NCBI GenBank assembly: GCA_034509755.1
Contig: CM067557.1
Span: forward strand, 41,474,001-41,538,000
Length of the DNA stretch: 64,000 nt
Source: Anisodus tanguticus
Taxonomy: Eukaryota > Streptophyta > Magnoliopsida > Solanales > Solanaceae
Direction of reading: 5' to 3'
This document shows, piece by piece, positions 1-11,600 of the stretch. Made by a program: the position numbers and the translations under genes. Below the pieces are notes generated by a model that was not told where the DNA came from, made no database searches, and saw only the letters and a program-made list of their open reading frames with translations. The stretch's first letter is position 1; each line of letters opens with the position of its first letter.

Positions 1-2950
1 AGCTCAGGTTGCAGGCTTTCGCGGACATACCAAACAGTAGCAATGGGGCACTACCCCACCTATTGATAATGGCCAGTAGACCACCTACAACCTTCAAAAC
101 TTTGTCCAACAAAGTGCAGAATGGAGGCCACCAATGCAGAACGCCTACCAGCCGAATCCAGTCGAGAATCGGCAGGGGACGTCACAATTGATAAACCCAG
201 AAATTATTGCTAATACCATGCGGAGGTACTTCGGCATCCAACTGAAACCTTTGGACATGCCTATTTATAAGAAGCCTTACCTCGATTGGGTAGATCGGAT
301 AACACATTTGGCGATGGGCTTCAAAACACCGGAGTTTTCCATCTTCTCTGGCGACGACGAAAAATCCACTATCGAGCACATCGATATATTTAATGCCCAA
401 TGCGGTGAGGCTGGCCAGAATGAGTATCACAAGTTGCAGTTATTCCCTCTCTCTCTAACGGGAACAACCTTCGCCTGATACTCCTCTTTGGCTCCTAATT
501 ACGTACAGAGCTGGGCTGACATGGAGGGTTGCTTCCATGATAGGTTCTATTGGCCCCAACCTCAGGTTATTGTGACTAATCTAACGAGTCTCAAGCAGCA
601 GGTCGATGAATCGGTGCCGATTTTATCGAGAGATTCAGAAAGAAGGTTGGGAAATACATTGTACACTTCCCCGAGTCTGAGTGTGCCCACATGATAATCA
701 ACAACATGTACCCTCAGTTAAAGAAGAAATTGGTGGGATAATTCTGCTCTGACCTGAGCCAGTTAGCCGAAAAGGCTAGCCAAATAGAGTAGTACATCCA
801 GGAGAAGGAGCGAAGAAGAGCCAGCCAAAATCGAGGCTCCCATTATCCATCCATTATTGAAGCGGATGATTCCGACTCAGAGTCAGCCGATTGCGTGGCA
901 GACGCAATGGTGGCCAAGATTATTAGGGGTAAGGTTACTCTTGCCCAACCTCGAAAGCCGTAAAAGTAAAGGACATGAGGTCATCCGATGACAGGGTCAG
1001 TTACTCATTTGACATCACGAAGGCAGATTAGATCTTTGATCATCTGCTCAAAGATAAGCAGATTCGACTGCTTGATGGTCATAGGATTCTGCCTACCAAG
1101 GAACTCAAAGATAAGAAGTACTGCAAGTGGCATAATTCATACAACCACTCTACTTCTAATTGTGTGGTCTTCAGAAAGGCGATCCAAAAGGGCATCAAAG
1201 AAGGGAGGTTAAAGCTAGCCGATAAGAGTATGGCTGAAATGTCTATTCATACCGACCCCTTTCCCGCGGTACCACTATCTACGGTAACTTTTGCTAAGCC
1301 CGATGAGTCAAGGGACACCAAAGAGAGACAACTGATGAAAATGGTGTGGGTCCCAGAGAAACCTACCGAAGGGGAGAAGGCCACAAGGACCTCTGTGTTC
1401 AACCGGTTAGGCAGCCTACACGACAATTGCGATGACAGGCAGCCAGCTAGGAGCAGTTTTCATGGCCGCCCTAAATACTTGAGGGACGTTGAACGAGAAC
1501 TTTAGGAACAAACCCTGAGGTTCAGAAGGGTCCCTATTGGCGCCAGACATAAGCTTGGGGGGCAAGTACAGATGATAACCAACCGTTGGCCGAGCATCCC
1601 TCGAATAGATGAAGAACCACTCCCTAAAACCAAAACAGATGGTGGTCGAGTTTAACGTAAACGAGGGTATTTCATCCTTACGTATCACAACGAGAAATGA
1701 GTACCAGACGAGACCCTGAAGAATGATTAAACTAGCCGCCAATACATAAGAGGGAAGCGGTCTGTCAATCAGGCTCCAATAAAGAAAGAGGCACCACCGA
1801 GAGTCGCATACAAGACTCAGAAAAGAAGGATGCAATGTGCAAAGGCCTTGCGTAAGATGCAACATACATTGCATCTAATTTCCAATACCAAGGTAGCCAA
1901 AAATCATGAGATTCCTGAGTCTGTCGTAGCCGAGGCTATCGAGCAGCCATTTGGCCTAGTTGCTTCAGGGATAATGTCTCCTGAAGGAGAGACGTCGGGT
2001 CAACCAGAGCTGGATGAACAGCCTACCGACAATCCGACAGAGGAACCCCGGCAAGAGAACGTGTCCCCGGATATACCTCTATCGAGGCAATCCCACATAT
2101 CGTGCAGAGGATTCAGTTAGAGGATCCCAAATGATCCTCATTTGTCTCCAGAAAATGAAAGATATGAACTTCAGGTAAGTCAAATTGGATAAATGAGGGG
2201 ATTCCATACTCGATTTATTTAGCCATGACATGGTTGATGAGATGTGGGCAGACATTGAAATTGTCAGCCTAATCCCATGTGAGATCTGGGCCAGCCGCTC
2301 CGCGCTGGATAACCTAGAAGGTGATGTATTCGTAGAAGACGCATAATGGGCAACAATAGTCGATACCCCGGCTAGGGACACTTTGAGCGCCGTATTTGAT
2401 GCACCTACAGAAGATATGGTTAAACACCTCAAACCCATTTACGTCAAGGCTTACATTAACGACAAAATTATTAGTCGGGTGTTTGTCGACAATAGGGTTG
2501 TGCTGGATGTGATGCCGCTGCTTACCTTGAACAATCTTAAAAAAAACAAAGGAGGATCTCAGCCCAACTAACATGAAAATGGCTAGCTTTATGGGAGAAG
2601 CCTCTGAAGCATTGTGAATTATAGCAGCAGAAATCACTATAGGTCCTAAGACGGTCAGGTCTTCCTTCTTTGTAATAGATGGCAAGCAGTCCTACACCAT
2701 TCTGCTGGGTAGGGACTGAATTCACACTAACTGATGCCTTCCTTCTACCATGCATCAAAAGCTCATCTTAACTCGTTTCGACCAGGGGTTCAGAATGTAG
2801 AGGTTGTCCTCTATTCACCCTATGTGGCTCCCATAACCGTTACGGAGCAGTATGAAATAGGATCTTGGGAATCATGTAATCTTACCTCACGAGGGTTCGA
2901 AATAAAACAATTAGCCGAACCACAACTTACCTTGGAGGATTTAAATGGTT
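1..2950 (+). pseudogene. Ty3-gypsy retrotransposon relic: gag and protease region
   Basis: Remnant of a Ty3-gypsy element, open at the left edge of the window. From about 134 to 700 the translation reads as a retrotransposon gag domain (PEFSIFSGDD, then ST.EHI..F, then KLQLFPLSLTG). At 476-478 a TGA stands where the family has Trp in the WYSSL motif. Around 1120-1200 there is a zinc-knuckle-like stretch (YCKWHNSYNHSTSNC). Around 2380-2740 frames can be pieced into a retroviral-type aspartic protease region (MASFMGEASEA, FFVIDGKQSYTILLGRD), with TGA at 2717-2719 and 2732-2734 again at expected Trp sites. The active-site triad appears as VDNRVVLDVMP, so the catalytic residues are altered. No reverse transcriptase or integrase is seen. 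It is multiply broken and cannot encode a working protein. Family placement comes from gag style; the exact lineage is not determined. Confidence 0.75.
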
Positions 2951-3935
2951 GAGGAAACCTAAATCATACGCGACCTATGGCATCGGCTGACCGCTCTAAG
3001 TTCTGAGGCAAGGATAGTCGAGGCATCGCAGATGAGGATACCTTTCCTTAAATAACCTTCAGAGGCGCAACTGAGATCAATTTATTATTTTCAAAAGAAC
3101 GACCGAAAATCACCAGAGCCCATTCTTGGTAATGGAGACACCTCAGTTAAAGGGGGAACACATTTCAAGAAGTAATCATCATTGTATGCACCGGAGACGA
3201 GACGATTGAAGTGACATGCGCGGCTGTCAGACTGAAACGACGGCTACTTTCGGATAGATCAACTCAATAGTCACACTCGAGTTAATGTAGGAGGCAATTG
3301 TTAACACTCAAAAGTAATTTAAGTGTTTAGCTGAATTCAGTGACAGTCGAACTGTTCCATAGCCGAATTTACTCCTAGCCCTCGACTACAAGAACTTCAT
3401 CGGCTACTAAGGCATCTTAGCCGAGTTGTTAGTTAGAGGTACGACTGGGACTCACTTAGATGCAGACGCCTCAACGACCAAGTCAAAAGGGTTTCCGGAC
3501 CCCTAAAAGCGGTAACAGCTAAAAGAAAGGGCCATTATCCGAGCAAGAGGAGTAGAGGGCGAGAAAATCGGCACCACCTCCCCCATAGTTGGCCATTGAA
3601 CTTAGTGGGTTACTTGATGACTGACATGGGGGGATCACGTTGTACAATTTTTTTTTGTACTATAAATAGGATCATTCTTTGTATATACAAACACAATCAA
3701 TCAATCAAACAACTCAATTTTTATCTATTTTTATCCTTTACTTTACTGTACTCAGTTGCATTCATGTTTCTTACCTCTTAGTTTACTCATACCACCGTAC
3801 TAACGTTTCTGGAGTAGTTGGGGAACCCATTGCTGGAAATCAGAGTTCCGTTTCCAGTCCAAATCGCTTAAGTTAAGGAATCAATTTATCTCCCGATTTC
3901 GTCAGCCGATAAAACGGCAGAGAACAGAATTTGGG
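2951..3935. other. Non-coding tail of the gypsy relic, LTR-like at the end
   Basis: No convincing coding sequence. From about 3600 the sequence looks like an LTR promoter region: a TATA box (TATAAATA) at 3661-3668 followed by a pyrimidine-rich leader. A matching second LTR is not in the window, so the LTR call is an inference. The relic P450 exon begins directly after it, so this may be the element's junction with host DNA. Confidence 0.35.
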
Positions 3936-4111
3936 GCGAGAACACAAGTAGCGCATCTCACAGTTGGTTGATTAATTCAAGGATTTAACTTTGGTACACC
4001 ATCAAATTTGCCTGTGGATATGACTGAAGGTCAAGGGATTACTATGCCTAAAGCAAAACCTGTGGAAGTTGAAATTACCCACGTTTGAGTTCTGTGCTTT
4101 ATGAAATTTAA
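3936..4111 (+). pseudogene. Relic of the 3' end of a cytochrome P450 gene (CYP82 type)
   Basis: One frame reads LTVG-stop-LIQGFNFGTPSNLP and then VDMTEGQGITMPKAKPVEVE. This is the usual C-terminal block of CYP82-family cytochrome P450s, after the heme-binding cysteine loop. The TGA at 3973-3975 replaces an expected Arg (CGA). After ...VEVEIT the frame needs a one-base shift, after which it ends PRLSSVLYEI and TAA at 4109-4111, the normal CYP82 ending. The rest of the gene, including the heme Cys, is absent upstream, where the gypsy relic sits. Seen: the reading and both lesions. Known: the CYP82 C-terminal pattern. Inferred: loss of the 5' part through transposon insertion or deletion. Downstream sequence to about 4250 is probably the old 3' UTR. 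Confidence 0.7.
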
Positions 4112-4310
4112 TGTGAAGATTGTTCCATAAAAAAAGCTCCAGCAGAATCTTTTGTCAAGTGCAATAAGAAATCTAAGAGCCACTGCTCTTTTCAATCATG
4201 CTTAGAATAACTATTGTAATATGGAGTGCTCTTGTCGGAACCTTTTATGTGATTTAATTAGTTATCTCTTATATTTTCCTAATTTTCTCTCAAGAGTTGA
4301 TTTTGTAGAC

Positions 4311-4693
4311 TGTTAAGAGTCTCACATCGGAAATGAAATGGAAATATTGATTTTTTATATGGACTTGGACAATCCTCACCCTACAAACTAGCTTTTGGGG
4401 TTAAATTAGGCCCAAGATCCATTCTTTACATGACTTTTGGGGTTGAGTTAGACCCAAGATCCATTCTTTACATGTGATCAGAGCCAGACTCATTTCAATT
4501 CTTTGTTCACCGATGTTGGACCCCAAATTATATTGTCTACGCTCCAGTTAATCAGGTTTAGGCGTGCGGGGGAGTGTTAAAAGTCTCACATCGGAAATGG
4601 AATGGAAACATGGATTCCTTATATGTACTTGGACAATCCTTACCCTACAAGTTAGCTTTTGGGGTTGAGTTAGACCCAAAATCCATTCTTTAA
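4311..4693 (+). mobile_element. TRIM-like miniature LTR retrotransposon
   Basis: Two direct repeats of about 120 bases start TGTTAAGAGTCTCACATCGG (4311) and TGTTAAAAGTCTCACATCGG (4575), and both run to CCATTCTTTA. The first copy has an extra internal duplication of its last 45 or so bases. Just after the first repeat is a primer-binding-site-like GTGATCAGAGCC, close to the methionine tRNA complement TGGTATCAGAGC. Just before the second is a purine tract (GCGGGGGAG). With under 300 bases between the repeats and no coding sequence, this fits a terminal-repeat retrotransposon in miniature. Target-site duplications were not found. Confidence 0.55.
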
Positions 4694-5929
4694 CTAGGCT
4701 TTATAAATTTATTTTTTAATTTTATGTCTTTTTAACAATAAATTTTTATTTTTATATATAAGAGACCTAAAAATAGCACAAGGACAAAGCTAAATTTCTA
4801 TACATATGTTCCATACAAAATCTGTTTAATTTCTAGGAAAAAAAGGTTGTAATAGATACATCAGTTACAATAATCTCGTTTTCTTGTTGTTTTGGAAGGT
4901 ATAAAGGTTGTAAGTTATACTTATGTTGGTGGGTTAATCAATTGGCAAACGTTAAAGGACTTGTATCTTAGCTCACATATGAGAGACATGCACCAAGTGA
5001 ACTAACTTTGATATTTAAGTAAAAAAGGCAAAGGAAGCCGGCGTAATCCAAAGGGTCAGTCCTGAATTTCTGATTATTTAAAAAATGTAATTATATGCTT
5101 CTACCCCTTAGTTGTTGAGTCCTTTTTATTTACGAAGGGTAGGGTTAACTAAGCTAGAAAAAAATGAGTATTTAATTTTTTTAGTCAATAAATCATATAC
5201 ACTTACGTACGCACACTAGCATCATCTAAGCAGAAAAATCAGACAAAATCTCAGTGTTGATAGGAAAAAAAATAAAGAGTGTGGTAGCTTGAGATAATAT
5301 TGAAAAAGATTATCACTTAGACATAAATAATGATAAAATACATCAAATACCCCTTCTAACGTGTAAACAAAAAAAAATGACAAATAATTTGAGACGGAGA
5401 GAGTAGTATTTATTGAGTTTATTTGTCTTTAATCTTGCACCCTGACCTCTTGTCCACCAGCAGCATGAAATATGTGCCACTATTGAATGTGAGCAGCCAA
5501 ATACATACCAGTCTTGTGTGTTAGATAATCTGACCTGATTTTGGCAACAAGTTAAAGTGTTATGCCCGATGTCCAGGCCAATATCGAAAACAGGGTAATG
5601 GTACAAAGAACTCTCAACACGTGACATTTATGTATAGAGATCTAAGCTCTTTAATAAACTCCTGTTGTGTAACAGGTTTCGGATTGGATTTTTGGTGTGC
5701 ATGGGGTGTGATCCATGACCTTCGGGTTAGGGCTGGTGAATAGGAAATGAACGGACTTTATCCCACATTGGAGAAATGAGAAGAATGTTTTGGATATAAA
5801 TAGAAATTACTTCTACACTTGCTTAAAAGAGTTGAGAAGAAGGAAAGCTCTAGCGTTGTCTGTTGTCTATCAAAAACCGGCCAAAATACCAATAAGTCCT
5901 TGTTCCAAGTCAAAAACAATTGTGTGTAT
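4694..5929. other. AT-rich intergenic stretch, no gene recognised
   Basis: No gene supported. A Stowaway-like right end (TTTGAGACGGAGAGAGTAG) lies at about 5387-5406 without a matching left end. A 94-codon open frame on the minus strand (5343-5627) has no recognisable motif. Around 5755-5850 a stretch with TTTATCCCACATTGGAG and a TATA-like ATATAAATAG looks LTR-derived. Confidence 0.4.
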
Positions 5930-7735
5930 TGTTCTTTATTTTTTGCCCCTCAATTAGGTGATCTTTAATTTTTGTCTCTACTTTTTATTTAATGAAAATT
6001 TGTGGGCTAGACTATTCTTTATTCGCGGGTCTACTAAATCAGAGATTTTGGTTTGAATCCCAGTAGATGCAAAAATGAAAGAAAATCGCAAGACAAAATT
6101 TTCATCTAAATTATGCTGATTCGGCCAAAATTATATTGAGACTATGCGCTTTGAGGCATAGTTTCTATGTAACTAGCCATACAAAGCATAATCTTATTTT
6201 TTCAACGAAACTTTTGTTGGTTACAAAGATGCAGGAAACGGAAATTACAAGTAACTGCTAAGGATTACAAGAACTGAAATTACAATTTAACAATAAACTA
6301 AAATTACAAAGAACTTGAAGAATAAACTGGAACTGTTTTTGGTATGCTGAGTCGAGTGTTTTCACTTTGTCTTTAAGACAATATTGCCCCGTATGTATCC
6401 TTTGTACGTCCTGGACAATTGTCTCCCAAGATAAAACAGAAAGTGAACAAATGAGCAAAGGAAACTCAAGTGCTATTGTGAAGAATTTTGAGTAATGAAA
6501 TGATGCTGGAAGGTTGCAGGAAGACTGAATTCGTTTCTGTTAGTGTTAAGTGTAGCTCAACAATGGTGACAAGGGGTCTTTTATATAGTTGAAGGAGAGG
6601 CTCATGAACTGCCCACATAAGTGCCATTACTGGCCAAGTAATGACAATTATGGAGATAGTAATTCACCAAAATAAATGGTGAATTTGATGTGCAATGGAT
6701 GGCATTTAGGAAGAGTAATTCAACCAAAATAAATGGCTGAATTGAGTGCTGGTTGACGTTCTGTTCTCTGCCCAATCTGACTTTCTTGAAACTTCAGGGA
6801 CCAAACTGTACATATTGAAACTTCAGAAACTGTACAAATGAAACTTCAGGGACCAAACTGTACATATGACAAAGTTCTCTAGTCCAAAAAGATAATATCA
6901 GAAGAAGCACAGCCCACAGCCCATGGACCCGGAACCTCGGAACCCGGACCGGACGGGCGGCGACGCGCGAGTGGGCTTTCCTCGAACCGAAGCACATCTA
7001 GGTCCTCCCTCCTTTAAACACATGGGATACCCCTTGGGGTCCCAAACCCCAAGCCAACTTTGAGACTTATAAACAAAACAATTCTTTCTTCCTCCACCGA
7101 TGAGGGAGAATTGATCTCAATACCACACTTTTTCATGCTTCAAATACCTCACTTCGTGGATCAATATCTCTTTCATTTCTCAACGAAATTTGACGATCCT
7201 TGGCCCCACGGTTATCTACTTACTTAGTAGATTATTCACGTGTGAAGAACCGGATTCTCCAACATGCGTAACACTAGTGTTTAAGCCGTTAAAGTTGGTC
7301 GGACGCAACTCCCGCCAAAGGCAAATTTCCAACAACTTTGCCTTCAGGCATAGTTACATAGAAACTATGTCCCTTCAGACATAATCTCTATACAAACTTG
7401 GCCGAATAACTATAATTTCTATAAAATCTTGCCTTGCGATTTTTTTCTTTTTGACTCTGCTAAGATTCAAATTCACAACCTCATAGGTATTTTCGGAGCA
7501 TAATTACATAAAAATTATGCCTTAATTTCTATACAACTTTAGCCGAATAAGTATATTTTCTAATAAATCTTGCCTTGCGATTTTCTTTTTTTTTTTCCTT
7601 TGCTGAAATTCAAATCCACAACCTCAAGAATATTTTCAGTCATTTTTAGACGAAAGACAAATTTAAAACCACCAATTTAATGGACAAAAATTAAAGACCA
7701 CCATACCATAGGAAAATCGTGCGAATTGGCCATTG
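5930..7735. repeat. Large inverted-repeat element, unclassified
   Basis: The left arm (about 5940-6180) is matched in inverted orientation by the right arm (about 7320-7735). Shared blocks include the run GAAAATCGCAAG..AAA.TTT, TTCGGCCAA, and GGCATAGTTTCTATGTAAC. The right arm carries two tandem versions of this block (about 7327-7470 and 7480-7620), the left arm only one. The interior (6190-7200) is unrelated, with GC-rich patches (6920-6980) and repeated CTTCAGGGACCAAACTGTACA segments, and looks like a later LTR-type insertion. A related end is found at about 28330-28420. The arms suggest a DNA transposon; no transposase is visible. Confidence 0.5.
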
Positions 7736-7865
7736 TAATTACGTTGCACAAAGTGTCAACTCCATACAAATAGATTCATCAAAGCCCATAACATAAAAAC
7801 CCACTTTCAAAATCTTTTACACAATACAACAGTTCAAAAGAAATAAATGAGAAAATGATAAAATG

Positions 7866-8330
7866 ATAAAATGACCCCTTATATTTGATGGTATGTTCAA
7901 AAAAGGCCCTAAGTATGCACTAGGCAATTTTGATTTTTTTAAATTTGCAAAAAGTTAATATTTTTAGTCTCCATAAAATATTTACCGAACTCTTTCTGTT
8001 AGATTAATGAAATCTAGTAAAAAAGAAAATTAGTTGAAATTCACATTTAGAGGTACAATTTAATATAGATACTGCTATTTTTTAAATTTATTTTTCAGAG
8101 TTTGTGTCACTTTTTGAAGTGTAAATTATGTTATTTTTCAATATAATATTAATGTCTAGTGTAGTTTTGTATGTTTCATATTTTAGAATTTAATGGAACT
8201 TTATTGATGTTTATGGTTCAATCTTTAACTCTACTCTTTCCGTCAAATAGAATCAACATAAATTGTTTAAATATTTGATAAAATAACTTATCATCAAACA
8301 TAAGGGACCATATTTGTTATTTTTCTCCAT
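7866..8330. mobile_element. MITE-like repeat, copy 1 of a three-copy family
   Basis: Non-coding repeat of about 460 bases with inverted ends: the left end reads about AAAATGACCCCTTATATTTGATGG, the right end about AACATAAGGGACCATATTTG. The family's inner block (AAGTATGCACT, AAAAGTTA, TTTTAGTCTC) is shared with copies at 16280-16708 and 30327-30808. It sits just upstream of DPH2, 180 bases before the start codon, so it may overlap that gene's promoter. Confidence 0.55.
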
Positions 8331-9100
8331 ATTTTAACTTCCCATGGCTTCTCCGAGCTTCTTTCATTTGTGTTGATTGCTCCAGGTTTAAATTATTTTG
8401 TGGGTTTGAATTTGGTGCTATCGTTTACTAGTTAGTATCGTAAATTTAGTAATTGTATCTGATATTTACTTAAACTCGATTCTTCCTCTCTAGTTTTAGT
8501 TTCTCCATGGATTTGGAGTCGATTTATGAGATTGACCGCGTCGCCGGATTCATCTCTGCTAGAGATTTCTGGCGAGTTGCTCTTCAGGTACACACATTTT
8601 GTTTCTCCAACTTTACAGTTATTATTTGTTACAAATAAATATGAAATTGTCTGTATAAACCCTACAAATACATTATATGCTTTTCCAATTAAACTGAATA
8701 ACATTAAATTAATATTCTTACTACTCGATTACTTAAATAATCAATCAAACAATTATTTTTCTTGTAGGTTGTACATTATTTTTTGTGTTTTTGGCTTCAC
8801 ATTTTGCAAAAAGCTATGTTTCTTAGCAAATTATTTTGGGCATTAGCTTCCACAATTACAGGAGAAAAGCTTGTGCTCATCTAATGTCCAAAAAAACCTT
8901 AGTGTAGCATACTTAACTTCAAATGTAGGCGTAGCTTCTTAGTGAAATAATTTTAAGATGGTATGTTGCTCATGTATGTCTGCATTTAAAGTATGTAGCA
9001 CTAATAGGAGTTGGGACAAAAACTCTTTACGTAACAGGGGCCATTTTCCAATTTCAAACTTTATGGTTAGCATTCGGATGTGACAAAATAAAAATGAGAC

Positions 9101-9214
9101 TACAACAACAACATCCCTAGTATAATCCCATCAGGTGGGGTCTGGGCAGGGTAGAGTGTAACCAGACCTCACCTCTACCTTGTGGAGGTTGTTTCCGATA
9201 GACACCCGGCTCAA
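9101..9214 (-). mobile_element. TS-type SINE fragment in DPH2 intron 1
   Basis: Minus-strand copy. On the plus strand it begins ACAACAACAACA (the complement of a TTG tail), then AATCCCATCAGGTGGGGTC and ACCTCTACCTTGTGGAGG, and ends near GATAGACACCCGGCT. This is the common Solanaceae SINE 3' half with TTG repeats. No clear target-site duplication. Confidence 0.65.
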
Positions 9215-9603
9215 GTAGAAATGAAAAAACAATAGTAATAATAAGAAGAAAATAAGATAACGAAGTGAAAGAAACAAACAGGTAGTAATAGAAAACTAGA
9301 ATAAGAAATACGAGAATACTAAAATAAAAATGACGGAAATAATATTGATCCTATAGGAAAGGATAATAATATTAATCCTAATACTAGCCTTCTACCCTAA
9401 TGAGACTACTGTCTGCATATTTAGCTTCACAGTGATATGAAGGAAGAATATTGGGTGAAAAATCATCTCTTATGACAGCTTGTTGCTTCAAGAAGGTGGT
9501 GAGTTATTCAGACCCGTTTCTACAATGTGATGGCTTCTCCATTTCATGGCTAATTTAATCATGATAAATCATTTCAACCCCATTTCTTTGCGGAAATATT
9601 TGA

Positions 9604-9708
9604 TACAACAACATACCCAGTGTAATCCTACAAGTGGGGTCTGGGGAGGGTAGAGTGTATGCAACCTTACATCTACCTTTATTGGTTGCTTCTGATAGAC
9701 CCTCGGCT
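9604..9708 (-). mobile_element. TS-type SINE fragment, second copy in DPH2 intron 1
   Basis: Minus-strand copy with ACAACAACATACCCAGTG, AAGTGGGGTCTGGGGAGG and GATAGACCCTCGGCT, the same order as the copy at 9101-9214. 5'-truncated; no target-site duplication seen. Confidence 0.65.
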
Positions 9709-10954
9709 GCGGAAATATTTGACACACAGCTAAATTTCCTTGTTTAGAGCAACTTGTTCATAGATTCAAAATGTTTTCATAGATGACGTCTGTAGGAAGA
9801 ACAAAATATTTGAGGAATGTAGAGAATAAGAGTCTTTCTTTCTCTTTCTGTTTCTTTTCCTTTGCGTATCATTTGAGATGTAGTAGAGTTGCTTGCTAAA
9901 GGGTCTGGTAATGGAAGATCAGTGGCCTTTGAATGGTACATGATAAGTTTTTTGTTTAAACTGTTAGTTCCCAGATGAACTATTGAAAGATTCAGCGAGG
10001 ATAGTTGCTGCTCTACATGAGAAACATCGATCATTCAACCAATTACATACTGGAAGCAATGGAGATGCAAAGGATGTTAGGCTGTATGTAATGGCGGATA
10101 CTATGTATGGTAATTGTTGTGTCGATGAAGTTGGAGCATCTCATGCCAATGTGGATTGTGTTATCCATTATGGTCATACTTGCTTCAGTCCGTGAGTATT
10201 GCATGTTGATGATTTTCATCACAGTGATCACACTTTCTCTAACTTATTTTGCGGTTCTTCCGAAACAGTTGACGAAGTTAGTTTTTGGATCTGACTATTT
10301 CTGCTGCAGGACATCAACTCTTCCCGCATTTCTCGTACTTGGGAAAGCTTCACTAAATGTGCCACTCTGTGCTAAAAAACTATGCGAGTATAATGTAAAA
10401 GCTGGCAAACCTATTTTGGTAATTAACTGCTACCTTCAATGTCATTTACTTGCTTCTGCATTGGTTTATCATTGTGAAGTTGCAATAAGCATATTTTCTG
10501 TACTGTAATATTAGCGTAAAATTGTTCTTCTGTATTTTATTATTTTGGCAAATATTGGTACATATTGTGGAGTCAACTAAAAGCTTGTATTAGTGTTTGG
10601 TCAGTGATGGTTATTTTTTTTATCAATTTGGTTCAGTTAAGTGGTTGATTTTATCAGTAAGATTGATCTTCATTGCATTTCAAGTAGTTGTGTCACATTT
10701 AACAGTTGCTCTATTTGAAATTCCTTGTTTAAAACACTAAAGTAAATAATGATTTTGTGAAACTTGGAGACTTGAATGAAAATTTCCCGTGTAGATAAAA
10801 CCTAACTTTGTTAATTGAAATGTCACTAGTACAGGAGAGAAGGACAAGAAGTTTCAAATCTTTGTCCCACATAGAAAGAAAGTGTGGATAATCTGACTTT
10901 TAGGATGGACTTCCATAATTGAGAAACTGAACAGAATAGCATAAACTAATTAAC

Positions 10955-11600
10955 AAGTTCGACGGAGTCAGTATCCACCTCACTGGGTGATAGATATGCT
11001 GGAAAGTAAGCAAAGACACCAGTAGCCACGCAAAACACTGTGGAGGAGTTAAACACCTTTAAAAGTTGTATGCTTCACCTGTAGAGGACTGCACAGGGCC
11101 TGTTTAACACAAACTGATCCCCAGAAAAGGGGAATCAATATTTGCAGCAGATGTTACCTATGTGAAAGTGCAGTGGAAGATTCTAAGCATCTATTCCTAC
11201 ATTGTCAAGTATTCTGGTAGTTATGGAGTTTATTTCGTAACTATTTTAGGGTCAATTGGGCTATGCCTTGTGCACCTGGAAGAGGCCATTAGCAGCGGGA
11301 CAAGTCAGAGGAGATAAGGAAACAGCTCAAGGCATTCCGGAAAATTATTCCTTGTTGCATACTGTGGACAATTTGGAAGGAGAGAAACTCCAGGATTCTG
11401 ACAATAAGGCTTTTGGAATCCACTGCATAAAATTTAGATGCTTAGAGTTTTGGTGCAATCTGAAAACTGTAAATCACCTTGATAATCTCTTGGATTTTTG
11501 GGACACCTTACAGTAAAAGGAGAAGATGCAACTACAATATACTTGTACAGATATGAGCACTGACTTTGTATTGTTTTGTGAATAAAATACTTACCTTTTA
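10955..11600 (+). mobile_element. LINE 3' fragment in DPH2 intron 3
   Basis: Broken plus-strand reading with SRCYLCESAVEDSKHLFLHC, i.e. C-x2-C...H-x4-C as in the zinc-binding domain after the reverse transcriptase of plant L1-type LINEs (zf-RVT). It is followed by IPCCILWTIWKERNSRI, also typical of these tails. It contains several stops and ends near a polyadenylation-like AATAAAATA (11580-11588). The upstream LINE parts are missing, as in a 5'-truncated insertion. Boundaries are approximate. Confidence 0.6.

Noticed and set aside
5343..5627. 94-codon minus-strand frame with several Cys and Trp
   Set aside because: No recognisable family, no homologous motif, and surrounded by repeat-like DNA.
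6020..6070. tRNA-like stretch with GGTTTGAATCCCAG resembling a T-arm
   Set aside because: No acceptor, D or anticodon arm can be folded around it; the same block recurs in the arms of the large inverted repeat.
11256..11516. 86-codon frame in DPH2 intron 3 as a separate gene
   Set aside because: The region reads as the zinc-binding tail of a LINE in another frame; this frame is a shadow.
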